Assembly: GCA_037013495.1 (NCBI GenBank) | Contig: CM072811.1 | Span: 38,827,452 to 38,891,451 of the forward strand | From: Hippophae tibetana | Lineage: Eukaryota > Streptophyta > Magnoliopsida > Rosales > Elaeagnaceae | Reading direction: 5' to 3' | Length of the DNA: 64,000 nucleotides | Part shown: positions 11,828 through 21,900 of the stretch, one piece after another | Layout: each line of letters opens with the position of its first letter | Numbering within the stretch: the stretch's first letter is position 1 | The notes under the pieces: generated by a model | Databases searched by the model: none | What the model was told of the DNA's origin: nothing | Seen by the model: the letters and a program-made list of their open reading frames with translations, nothing else | Position numbers and translations under genes: made by a program

Positions 11828-12376
11828 TGTTGATTATTATCAACATCAATGATTGGATGCAACTCTGCTTCTTATGTACTTGAGAATAGAGAACATACTG
11901 TTGGGATCTTAGGCCAATACAAGATTTGGTGGCATTTGATCTTCCAATACTTAAGTAAGTCCTAGTAGTGAGAAGAAGGAAGAGACTAGTCTATTTTCTT
12001 GTGATGCAAGGGGATGTAGTGATATATTTAGAAAGAGATTATAAATCTCAGTGTATATAGTTGAGAAAAGTTATGTCAAGTTCTAAAGTTATGAAATTAT
12101 GTTGAAAAATGGTGACTATTTATAGGAAAGAATAAACTTTCTAATGAACCTTACCCAATGTGATAAACATATCTTTGAATGTTGGAGTGTATCCGCTTAA
12201 CTATCTCTCTATTGGATAATTAAGGATATGAATACCAATTGTTTATCATGTCAGATATTTATCTAATATTGAGACTTATCTGTTGACTCAACACTGATTG
12301 GGCTGGATTGCAAATTATTTGCTTACTAAGACCTCTCATATCATGCCACATGGCATGAACTATTTTACACCTAACA
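11828..12376 (-). repeat. Right (probable 5') LTR of the old element
   Basis: It is homologous to about 1104-1649 (see that entry). The right edge ends CTAACA, matching CCAACA at the left copy. The divergence between the pair is far higher than for any other LTR pair in the window. Confidence 0.65.
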
Positions 12377-14459
12377 CTATATTTGTTCTAGAGTTGCTTA
12401 TTGTTTTCAATTTATCTGATACATTATTTAAATCAACTAGTTAGGGTTGTTCTTTATAAAATCTACTCTAGAATACACATTTTCACTTATGTTTATATGC
12501 TAACTTTTCAAGTGATAGTGGCACAGTTTCGATTTACTCGTAGGACTTAAATTTTTTGGAACGTTGATCCAAATCTGAATGCATTTCTTGTAGAAATTAT
12601 TATGAAAGTAGTGGCTTATAAGTAGGTTGCTTGGAGGCATTACTTGGGTGTGTAGTTTGAGTCCTTAGTAGTATGGGGGCATTACTTGGGTGGGTATTTT
12701 GAGTCCTAGCCTTGTAAATGGATACTTGTTTTTCATAGTGGATAGTTAGGTGGCCCAATTGACCAGTTGTTTTCATTTTAGGTCATTAGTGTGACCTCTA
12801 TTGTTTCTACCTAAAAATCTCGTTGTTGATCCTTTTTTTCACATTACTTTATTTACAAGTTATTCCATGCTTAGTCACTTACAAAATTTTAATTTGTCAT
12901 ATTTTTGCTGATATTTTTTAATTAGATTCATAAGTAAATAAACGAACTTTCATTTGGTATTAAATTAGGTGACTAGATATGCTTAGTGTGCCTAGGACTA
13001 TGTTATAGTTTATTTTATTGAGGATGATAGCTTAGATATTGAGAAAATTAAATCATCTTTTCTTTCTGAATATAATGTTAAAAATTTTCAAGAATTATTT
13101 TGTAAAGATGCTAGAGCCATAAAATGGAATATTGATTTAAAAGAAAAAAAATAGAAGAGTTAAATGAATAACTTGAGGCACATGAAAACTTTTCAAATAA
13201 ATTAAAATAAGAAAAGATTATTTTTTAGGAATAGAATAATGTTTTGAATTTGAATCTTATAGGTTTAAAAGAAGAAAATAACAAGCTTGTTATAGATAAA
13301 TAAAACTGGGGCCAGAAGTTGAATAATCTAAGAAAACTGTAAATAGACTAACCATTGGAGTTAAAAGTTTGAACAAAATTTTAGTTTATGGAAAGCTTGT
13401 TGTAGACAAGAGAGGACTAGCCTATGTAGATGATTCTATGCCATCATCTTTAAAAACAACTAAGTTTGTAAACCCTTAAAACCCTTCTTCTTCATAGGCT
13501 ACCCATACAACTTCAATATCAAAAACCACATTTGTAAGTGCATCTAACCCTACTCCTAATATTACTCATTATACACAAAGAAGAGTTGCACCTATGATTG
13601 AAAAATCTGTTAAGTTTGTACCTATTTGTCATCATTGTGGTAATAAATGTTATATTAGGCACAAGTGTAGATTTTTGATGAATGCTCCTAAATTTAATAA
13701 TATTTTTCATGATTCACGTAGTAGAACTCACAACCATAATTCATCTATTCATGTTGCATCATATTCTAGGATGAATATAAATTATAATAACATGTTCAAA
13801 AATTCTACTTGAAACCATGAAGTTGTTGGTTCAAAGAGGCATGTAGAATTCAACACTTGTAATTCTTTGACTAATTACCATTATCTTAGAATGCATGCTG
13901 CATCTTCATTTAGGATTAATATTAGATCTAAAGGTATGTCCAAGAATATGTCAATGACAACTAAGGTAGTTTATTTACAACCCAAAGATATAAACAAACC
14001 AAAATTCAAGAAAGTTTGGGTTAGGAAAGATTGTCTCTTTCCGATCACTTGACCATCATTTATTATTCATCTAGATACTTTCGTTTGAATGGTTAATTGA
14101 ATCTAGGTGAGAATTTTTAGTTTGTTTATTTTTTAATTTTTATTGATATTTCTTTAGTTTAAAAAAAAGATAAAATAAAAAAGAAGAGAAGTAGACATGC
14201 TTTAATATTGACATGATCATTACATACTCCATTCATATTTATTATAATTAGCTATACATTATACAAATGGCTATTTTGACATATACATTTACTTATTTTT
14301 CACATATGGTGATCGATGTTGACATGAACCTACTCACACACTCACTGGACACATATGTATGTCATACTTCAAGATTATGATTGATTTTGTGAGATTCTAG
14401 AAAATGAGTTAACCTTGATTGTAAAGTTATTTGTGAAATCTATCTTTCACTCTCTAAAA
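12377..14459 (+). other. Decayed DNA with a possible retroelement gag remnant at 13020-14060
   Basis: Between about 13020 and 14060 the plus strand keeps interrupted frames reminiscent of plant Ty1/copia gag. These are a Lys/Glu/Asn-rich stretch, then PICHHCGNKCYIRHKC, a zinc-knuckle-like motif with the expected Gly and His replaced by Cys and Tyr, then a KVWVRKD segment of the kind that precedes the protease. Stops and frameshifts are frequent. A 35-bp direct duplication containing 'ggcattacttgggtg' lies at about 12634-12710. The remainder shows nothing recognisable. Confidence 0.4.
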
Positions 14460-16270
14460 TAATACTATCTTTCATTGGATCCAAATGAAGACTTTCTACA
14501 ATTGTTTCAATGCTCAAACAAGAATCATTGTTGATGCATCTACTATTGGAGCTCTGCTAGCCAAATCTTATAACTAAGCTTATGATTTACTTAAGAAAAT
14601 GGCTAGCAATAATTATGAATAGCCAATGGACAAAATGACATCCATAAAAAGAGTAATTGGAATGCATGAGGAAAATAATATCACAACACTTACAACTCAA
14701 GTGTAATATTTGGTGAATCTTTTGAAGGCTCAAAAATTTCCAACCAATATAAACTAGGTCTAAAATTTAGAGGTGTCTTGTATCTTCTATGGTAGAGCTC
14801 ATTTGTTTGATAATTTTCCAAATAATCTTGAATCAGTATTCTATATGGATAATGTGAATTGAAATAATAATTCATACTTAAACATATATAAACAAAGATA
14901 AAGACAACTTCCAAATTTCTATTAGAGTAATAACAACAATTAAAGTGGTAATCAATTCAATCATCAAGCATTTTCACCACCAGATTTTCAACAACCATAA
15001 TAATCATAAGCCCAAGAAAATAAGCCACCAACTAAGGACAATACAAATGCTTTAATAGGGATGATGAAAGACATCATTCAGTCAGTAAATAAAAAAGTGT
15101 ACACTTAAGAGGCTTCAATTTAGAATTTAGAGACCCAAATTGGACAGCTTTCCCAAGTCATAAGTTAAAGGCCTTAAGGTAACCTTCCAAGTATCACAAT
15201 TGTAAAACCAAGAAAAAAAGGTAAAGATAATTGCAATATCATAACCTTAAGGAGTGGTAAAGGTCTAAAGGAGGAACATGAGACTTAAAAGGATTAGGAA
15301 AAATAGATGGATAAATAGAGCAATGGAAAGGAAATAATTCAACAAAAAAAAGAGCAACCTTTACGAACCCACTATTTCTTTCCCTCAAAGACTATAAAAA
15401 TAAAAGTTAGATCTCAAAATTTCTGGATGTCTCTAGGAAGCTATGAATAAATATAATCATTTATCAATACACTTGAACAAATTCTATCTTATGCCTAATT
15501 AATGAATGATATACTATTAAAGAAATGAGGCTTGTCGATCATGAAATAATAACCTTGATTGGAGATTGTAGTACCATCCTTGGTAGAAAAATATCCCAAA
15601 AACAAAAGATCTAGGTAGTTTTGACATCCCTTGCATTATCAGGAACATCCATTTTAGCAATACATTGTGTGACTTGGGTTTCAACATTAATCTCATGTCA
15701 TTATCAATTTTCAAAAGATTAAAGGTTGGTAATGCCAAACCCACTTCAATAAAGTTACAAATGGTAGACATATCAATTAAGTGACTCCGACGTGTGATAG
15801 AAGACGTGCTAGTAAAAGTAGAAAAGTTCATCTTTATGGTGGATTTCATTATACTGGACATAGAAGAGGACCGCAATATTCCTATAATTCTTGGTCGTCC
15901 ATTCTTAGCAATTGGAAGAGTACTCATTGATGTACAAAAAAATGAGCTTGCAATGAGAGTGCAAGATGAACAAGTAACATTTAAAGTTTTTAAAGTATAT
16001 GAACCCCTTAATATTGATAATGCTAAAGAATACTTTTGGATAGATGTTATTGATCATGATGATAACTTAAAAAAATCTTTTGAATTGCCTACACTTAAGA
16101 TTATTACACATGATGTTGTGAACAATGAAGTAAACTTACCAAGAAATAACTCAATCTATTTTAATTTTAAAAGTATAGAATCTATGATTGTTATTATTGA
16201 TTATGTATAACTAATATTTTTGTGGAAAATTTTGAGATAAGTCTTGAGCTTAAATCATCTATTGAAGGGC
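14460..16270 (+). pseudogene. Athila/Tat-type Ty3 gag-protease remnant
   Basis: Reading across stops and frameshifts, the plus strand preserves hallmarks of the Athila/Tat (OTA) branch of Ty3 elements. There is AYDLLKKMASNNY near 14580 and a CCHC-like relic (CIFYGRAHLFDNF) near 14780. NLETQIGQLS and ITLRSGK lie at about 15130-15260. The protease follows: CDLGFNINLM with D-L-G where most retroviral-type proteases have D-T-G, then [18 protein letters not shown] and IDVQKNEL in the open frame 15794-16210. The D-L-G form is usual in this branch, as far as I recall. RT and RNase H do not follow; the sequence jumps near 16285 to an integrase scrap. Confidence 0.75.
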
Positions 16271-16284
16271 CACCAAGGTAAGAC

Positions 16285-16420
16285 TCACACCTTTACCCTA
16301 TCATTCCTAATCAAGTGGGCAAATAGAACAGTCCAATATAGAGATGAAAAAGATGCTGTAAATACATAAATCAGATGAACTAGAGTGGAGTACTTATAAG
16401 AATGTCAAAAAGTACAAAGA
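16285..16420 (+). pseudogene. Integrase fragment of the same Ty3-type remnant
   Basis: The translated text PYHS-SSGQIEQSNIEMKKML corresponds to the integrase region around the catalytic glutamate, with one stop inside it. It sits almost directly after the protease remnant, so RT, RNase H and most of the integrase core have been deleted between the two. About 150 bp further on, near 16580-16640, 'gacgttaaacg' and nearby words resemble the non-coding 3' end of such elements; this last point is a weak inference. Confidence 0.55.
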
Positions 16421-16890
16421 AAAAAAAATTGCATAATAAGAGAATTCAGCACTATATTTTTAAATCAGAATATAAAGTAATATTGAAAAATTCAAAATTC
16501 AAAACTCAAACTATTTTCACGCAAACTCAATAATAAATTTACATAGAGAAATGTACCTTAAGAGTTGATATGATCGTCTAATCAAAGACGTTAAACGTGA
16601 TACTGGATGGATAATAATCCAATATTATTTTACTTAAATTTTTATTGTTATTATTTTGTAGGTGAATAAAAGTTAGGTTAACTGTACCAAAAAGTAGAGC
16701 TATAGATAGGTTATCAAACATACCTAAATTAAGTTAATTTTAATAGGTATAATGTTGACTGTACTCAAAATTAGAGGTATGGGTTGGGTTTGATATTTTT
16801 AATTGGGGTACAAATATATTTGTCGAACATACCTAAATATATTTTTAATTTACACTATGAGTAGGTTAACAAATATATCTTAAAAAGTCC
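16421..16890. other. AT-rich spacer, nothing firm
   Basis: There is no reading frame of note. Repeated words such as 'aggttaac' and 'catacctaaat' occur several times at about 16670-16870 but do not form a regular array. Confidence 0.5.
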
Positions 16891-16899
16891 TACAACTAA

Positions 16900-17340
16900 A
16901 AACCCTAACTCCAAAGCTTTACTATCTATCATAATTTAAAATCTCTCTCAGCCCAGCTACACGAACTGCTTCTAAACAACGTCGTTTTCTTCGATGCTAA
17001 CCACCACTACCACTGGAGGTCTGTCTCCTCGGCACGATATAGCTCTCCACGCCAGGTATGTTACCTCAGGTTTGTGTCTCTGCATGAAAAAAATATTATG
17101 ATTGGAATAGTATTCCAGTTGCGTGAACCAGGAACAACTGGAGTTAATAGTATTCCACTGCCAGATACAAACTTGCATGCGGGTTTTCATGCCTAAATAT
17201 CATATTATTTCTCTATTCCATACTGTGTACATAGTAAGAGTCACAGTTTTAGTAAACTTTACTTGTTTATTACAGCTGAGGATGAAGTTTTGAGAAGGAT
17301 TTTAAACGATGTTGAAGAAAGTCAGTGTCCAAATCCTTAA
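16900..17340 (+). pseudogene. Possible host-gene fragment with a telo-box (doubtful)
   Basis: A telo-box-like AAACCCTAA at 16900-16908 precedes a pyrimidine-rich leader and an ATG at 16994. From 16994 to 17069 the frame encodes MLTTTTTGGLSPRHDIAL and then HARYVTS, followed by a GT donor. A polypyrimidine tract and AG acceptor at 17274-17275 open a second segment (17276-17340) that joins in frame to read AEDEVLRRILNDVEESQ, then a TAA. Telo-boxes are common upstream of plant translation-machinery genes. I do not recognise the peptide. The joined frame is only 46 codons and it abuts LINE-derived sequence, so chance is a real alternative. Confidence 0.2.
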
Positions 17341-17946
17341 AAGGGTATAACTTTACCTTCTCTTTCTAAGTATTCCATAAAGCATATAAATTTTTTGGAA
17401 TAGATGTTGGATTGTTTCATTCTCACTACCACATAATTGGTATTTTTGGTCTAAGTGATTATTGATTCTTAATGGATTGGCCTTTCTTTGTAAAACATTT
17501 CTCATGATTTTCCATAAAGAAAAAACTTTATAACATTCATGTATTTTTTTCCTCCTCCATAGAGCATTCCAAACTAGATGAAGCCTTAGATTGCTGGGGA
17601 TTAAAACTGTTTAACTTATAAGCATAAGACACCATAAAGTTACCTGACTTGCTAGGAATCCAAAAAAGCTTTCATGTAACCTTGCATCTGGATTCCAAAA
17701 TCTACTAATAACATGGACTGTAGTTGATTCAAAAAAAGCATTTAGAATTCCCCAGTTCCATCCTCCTGAAGAGTTTGCCAAATCACTAACAGGAATTTCC
17801 TCTATCAAATGATTTGCAGGTTGTAGTCTACGTGGCTTAAAGGATTTGATTCCAGGTAAGTAAGGATCACTTAATGCAGGCTTTAATAGTTTGACAATTC
17901 TCAATTTGGAAACACAGACCTTCCTGTAATATTTTTCTTATACCAC
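17341..17946 (-). pseudogene. LINE remnant: RT C-terminal region and zf-RVT domain
   Basis: On the minus strand the frame 17904-17611 reads DPYLPGIKSFKPRR and SGGWNWGILNAFF, typical of the segment after plant LINE reverse transcriptase. After a frame change, about 17600-17380 gives VWNALWRRKK, FSLWKIMRNVL and CGSENETIQHLF, the zinc-binding reverse transcriptase (zf-RVT) domain. It is broken by stops and frameshifts. Its upstream end is cut at 17946 by the copia insertion and resumes at 23290. The same domain also occurs in decayed host 'reverse transcriptase-related' genes. Confidence 0.7.
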
Positions 17947-18152
17947 TGTTAATGTATATCTAATAATATATTAATATATATATTTATATATATATCTCCT
18001 AATGTATATCTCTAATGTATATCTCTTTATTTCTAGCATATCTTTAGTTAGTTACTTTAGACATATCTAATTTACTTGTAACTCCTATATAAAGACACCA
18101 TGTATATTCATTTATTCACAGAATAGAATACAATCATTAAGTATTTCTAACA
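17947..18152 (+). promoter_or_regulatory. 5' LTR and promoter of the intact copia element
   Basis: It holds a TATA box (TATATAAA, about 18086-18093) about 60 bp before the LTR end, so transcription probably starts near 18115. The 5' part repeats 'taatgtatatct' three times. Confidence 0.9.
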
Positions 18153-18165
18153 TGGTATCAGAGCC
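18153..18165 (+). other. Primer binding site, tRNA-iMet
   Basis: TGGTATCAGAGCC directly follows the 5' LTR and is the perfect complement of the initiator tRNA-Met 3' end. Confidence 0.93.
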
Positions 18166-18930
18166 ACTATTCTTGTCTTTCTAGCAGTTTTTCTTTTTGG
18201 TGATTATTTAACCCTTATAGCTTCCGCTGTCACAATAGCCGCTTGAATCATTCACCGTTTAACCTCCGACGTCTTTCAGTCGTTGTCCTTAGGTTCCGAA
18301 ATTACAGTGGCTGTTGTTAAGGAGTTCCGCACCACACAAACAACTGCAACCACCGCCGCCGCCGTGCATATTGTTCCGAAATTTTTTCTGCATATACCAC
18401 TGTGACCGTCTCAATCGGATCTACACAACCGTGGAAATATCGCAACCATCGGACACCGCACGCTCCCTCACGCGCCGCACAACCACTCTGCACGTCGTTC
18501 ACGCGCCGCCGCCGTGAATCTTAACCCGACGAACTATCAACAGATACCACTGTGATCGTCTCAATCGGATCTACACAACCGTGTAAGTATCACTGTCATC
18601 AGACTCCATACGCGCCCTCACGCGCCTCCAACATCAACGGCGCGTCAGATCCATGCGCCAAGCAGCCGCGCCATTCTCGTGACGTCATCAGTACCTGCGT
18701 AGGGCTGACGTCATCAGTACCTGCAGCTGACGTCAGCGAACCAATCCTGACCGGGCTTTCCGCTGCCCGGACCGCCCGCTGCCCGTGACCGCCCGCTGCC
18801 CGTGACCGCCCGCTGCCCGTGACCGCTGACCGTTGACCGCTGACCGGATTTTTGCATTACAGGTTCACCCTGCCCAGTTTTTCGCGTAGATCTCGTTTTT
18901 GCAGTCTGTTTTTACAAATTGTGTTTTGAA
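18166..18930 (+). other. GC-rich leader of the intact copia element with internal repeats
   Basis: This untranslated leader contrasts sharply with the AT-rich surroundings. A segment of about 80 bp at 18397-18477 recurs with changes at 18546-18627, both starting 'accactgtga' and ending 'ctcacgcgcc'. The phrase 'gacgtcatcagtacctgc' occurs twice at about 18680-18725. An 18-bp unit around 'cccgctgcccgtgaccg' is repeated about three times at 18771-18835, followed by shorter 'gctgacc' words. These may be packaging or translation-control structures; that is inference. Confidence 0.7.
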
Positions 18931-21900
18931 ATGGATAAAAAGGATAATTTTGTTTCTTGCCCTATCAATACTATATTGGAGGGGACTAAGAATTATTTGT
19001 CATGGTCTCAAGCTATGCGAAGTTTTCTTAAGGGTCGTATGCTCTGGCATTATTGTACTGGTGCAATTATTATTCCTGATAAAGGAGCAAGTGAAGAAGA
19101 TGCTATCTTTCTTCGTCGCATGATTGAATGGGATAGTCACAACCACATGATTCTCACATGGATTCGGAATACTTCTATTCCATCTATCTCCAATCTGTTA
19201 GGCAGTTTTGATGATGCCAAATCAGCATGGGATATGTTGACTAAAAGGTACTCCATTACTCACGGATCCATGAAATATCAACTAATAGTTGAATTGCATA
19301 AACTGCAACAGGGACCAGGGCAATCCATCAATGACTACTTTGATCAACTTCGCTTCCTTTGGGACCAAATTGACCTTTGTGATCCAATTTGGTCATGCTC
19401 AACAGATGCTCAGCAATATGCTACAATTAAGGATGAATTTCGTCTCTATGAGTTCTTGATGTCACTCCACAAGGACTTTGAGCCAATCCGAGGTCAGCTT
19501 CTTAATCGTAGTCCTCATCCCTATCTTGATACTGCTGTAAATGAATTGGTTAGAGAAGAAGCTCGACTTGCAACCCTTCAAGCCCAAAATAAGCTCAATG
19601 TTTTGGCTATTACTCCTCCTGCTCCTGCCATTGAACAACCTCAGCAATCAGGTGATTCCTCTGGCTTTTACAATCGTCGCAGGCAGAGCAATAAAAGGTT
19701 CTGCAATTATTGCAAGCGTCATGGCCACACCATTGAGACTTGTTACCGTCGCAACAAATCTACTGCTGCTGTTGCTAATACTGAGCCTACTTCGTTGATG
19801 CCTTCTAGTTCAGCAGAGTCCCAGTCTTCTGAATCCACTATCAACCTCTCTTCCATTGAACTACAGAAGATCATAACTCAGGCTGTTCAAATGGCTGGTA
19901 ATGCATCTCTTTCCACTACCCTCTCAGTTTTGCACGGTAAGTCTCAAAATTGGCTTTTTGACTCTGCATGTTGCAATCACATGACTCCTCACTCATCTTT
20001 ATTCTCCAAACTTGACCCTGCACCACATCCCCTTAATATTCATATAGCTGATGGTTCCACCATTCATGGGAATAGTCTAGGTTTTGTTTCGACCTCTACC
20101 CTCTCTGTTCCTGGGGTTTTCCATGTACCTGACCTATCCTATAATTTATGCTCTGTGGGACAATTAGCTGAACTAGGATATCGTATTATTTTTGACTATT
20201 CTGGGTGTATTGTGCAGGATCCGAGGACGGGACAAGAGCTTGGGACCGGTCCTAGGGTCGGGCGTATGTTTCCCATAAACAATCTTCATCTTCCACCTGT
20301 TGCTCCTGCCTCTGTTGCTGCTGCAACTGCTGCAGTTTCTTCCTTACCTTCTCTCGCACTTTGGCATTCTCGTCTTGGTCATGCCCCATCCTCTCGGGTA
20401 CAACAGTTAGCTTCTAAAGGTCTATTGGGCTCTATGTCCAAAGATAATTTTGATTGTACTTCATGTCAGTTAGGAAAACAACCAGCTTTACCTTTCAATA
20501 ATAGTACATCTATCTCTAATAGTATTTTTGAGTTAATTCATTCTGATGTTTGGGGACCTTCTCCTGTTACTAGTATTGGTGAATCTCGATATTTTGTTGT
20601 TTTCATTGATGATTATTCTCGTTATAGTTGGATCTTTCCAATGAAATCTCGTTCTGAAATCTTATCAATATACAGTAACTTTGCAAAAATGGTTGAAACA
20701 CAATTCTCCAAACATATCAAAACTTTTCGATCTGATAATGCTCTTGAATATACTCAAAATGATTTTCAAACTCTATTACACTCCTATGGCACTGTACATC
20801 ATCTAACCTGTCCAGGAACCTCTCAACAAAATGGTCGAGCCGAAAGAAAACTTCGTCATATTCTTGACACTGTTCGTGCTCTTCTTCTCTCTGCCAAAGT
20901 TCCTGCCCCATTTTGGGGTGAAGTTGCTCTTCATGCTGTTTATGCCATTAATCGCATTCCAAGCGCTGTCATTCATAATCAGACTCCGTATGAGCGCCTT
21001 TTTGGATCATCTCCTAACTATCATTACCTTCTATCATTCGGATCTGCTTGTTTCGTTCTTCTTCAGCCTCATGAATACAACAAACTTGAGCCTCGGTCTA
21101 GACTTTGTTGTTTTCTTGGTTATGGTGAAACTCAAAAAGGGTATCGATGCTATGATCCTGTCTCACATCGTCTCCGTGTTTCCCGTAATGTTGTCTTTTG
21201 GGAACACCGCTTATTTGTTGAACTTTCTCACTTTCGTTCTTCCCTAACTAATTCCAGTGTTTTAGAAATTTTTCCAAATGAGTCTCTTGTTCCTTCTACA
21301 GATACTTCTAATCCATCTTTGGACGTCACTATTCAATCTTCAGATATTTTTGATGATTCTCCTAGACAGGTCGTAGAAGAACAGGTTGATAATGAGCTAC
21401 CTCACCTTGAACATAGGTCCCTTGCTCCTGCTCCGCCTGAAGATCCTCAACAAAACATTCCACCTCGCCACTCAACCCGGGTAAGATCCATTCCTACACA
21501 TTTACTTGACTATCATTGTTACACTGCCCTTGCTACACTCCATGAGCCTCACACCTATCGTGAGGCATCTACTAACCCTTCTTGGCAGATTGCAATGAAA
21601 GAAGAAATTGATGCATTAACCAAAAACCATACTTGGGATCTTGTTACTCTCCCTCCTGGTCAATCTGTGGTTGGTAGTAAGTGGATCTATAAGATCAAGA
21701 CTCACTCTGATGGGTCTATCGATCGCTATAAGGCTCGTCTTGTAGCAAGAGGTTTTACACAAGAGTATGGGATTGATTATGAAGAGACTTTTGCTCCAGT
21801 TGCCCGTATTTCCTCTGTTCGTACCCTCTTAGCTGTTGCCGCTGCTAGTAAATGGGACCTTTTTCAGATGGATGTTAAAAATGCATTCCTTAATGGGGAT

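Larger units (their letters stand above)
1104..12376 (-). mobile_element. Old degenerate LTR retroelement, interrupted by a chromovirus
   Basis: Two diverged but clearly homologous direct repeats (about 1104-1649 and 11828-12376) bracket this interval. Removing the nested chromovirus (5828-10590) leaves about 6.5 kb. The inner right edge of the left repeat is followed by a purine tract when read on the minus strand (complement of the C-rich stretch at 1651-1665, core AAGGGGCATA). That suggests minus orientation, with an LTR starting TGTTGGGTGT. I recognise no gag, protease, reverse transcriptase or integrase in the remaining internal sequence, so it was either non-autonomous or is too decayed to read. 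No target duplication is clear. Edges are uncertain by tens of bases. Confidence 0.6.
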
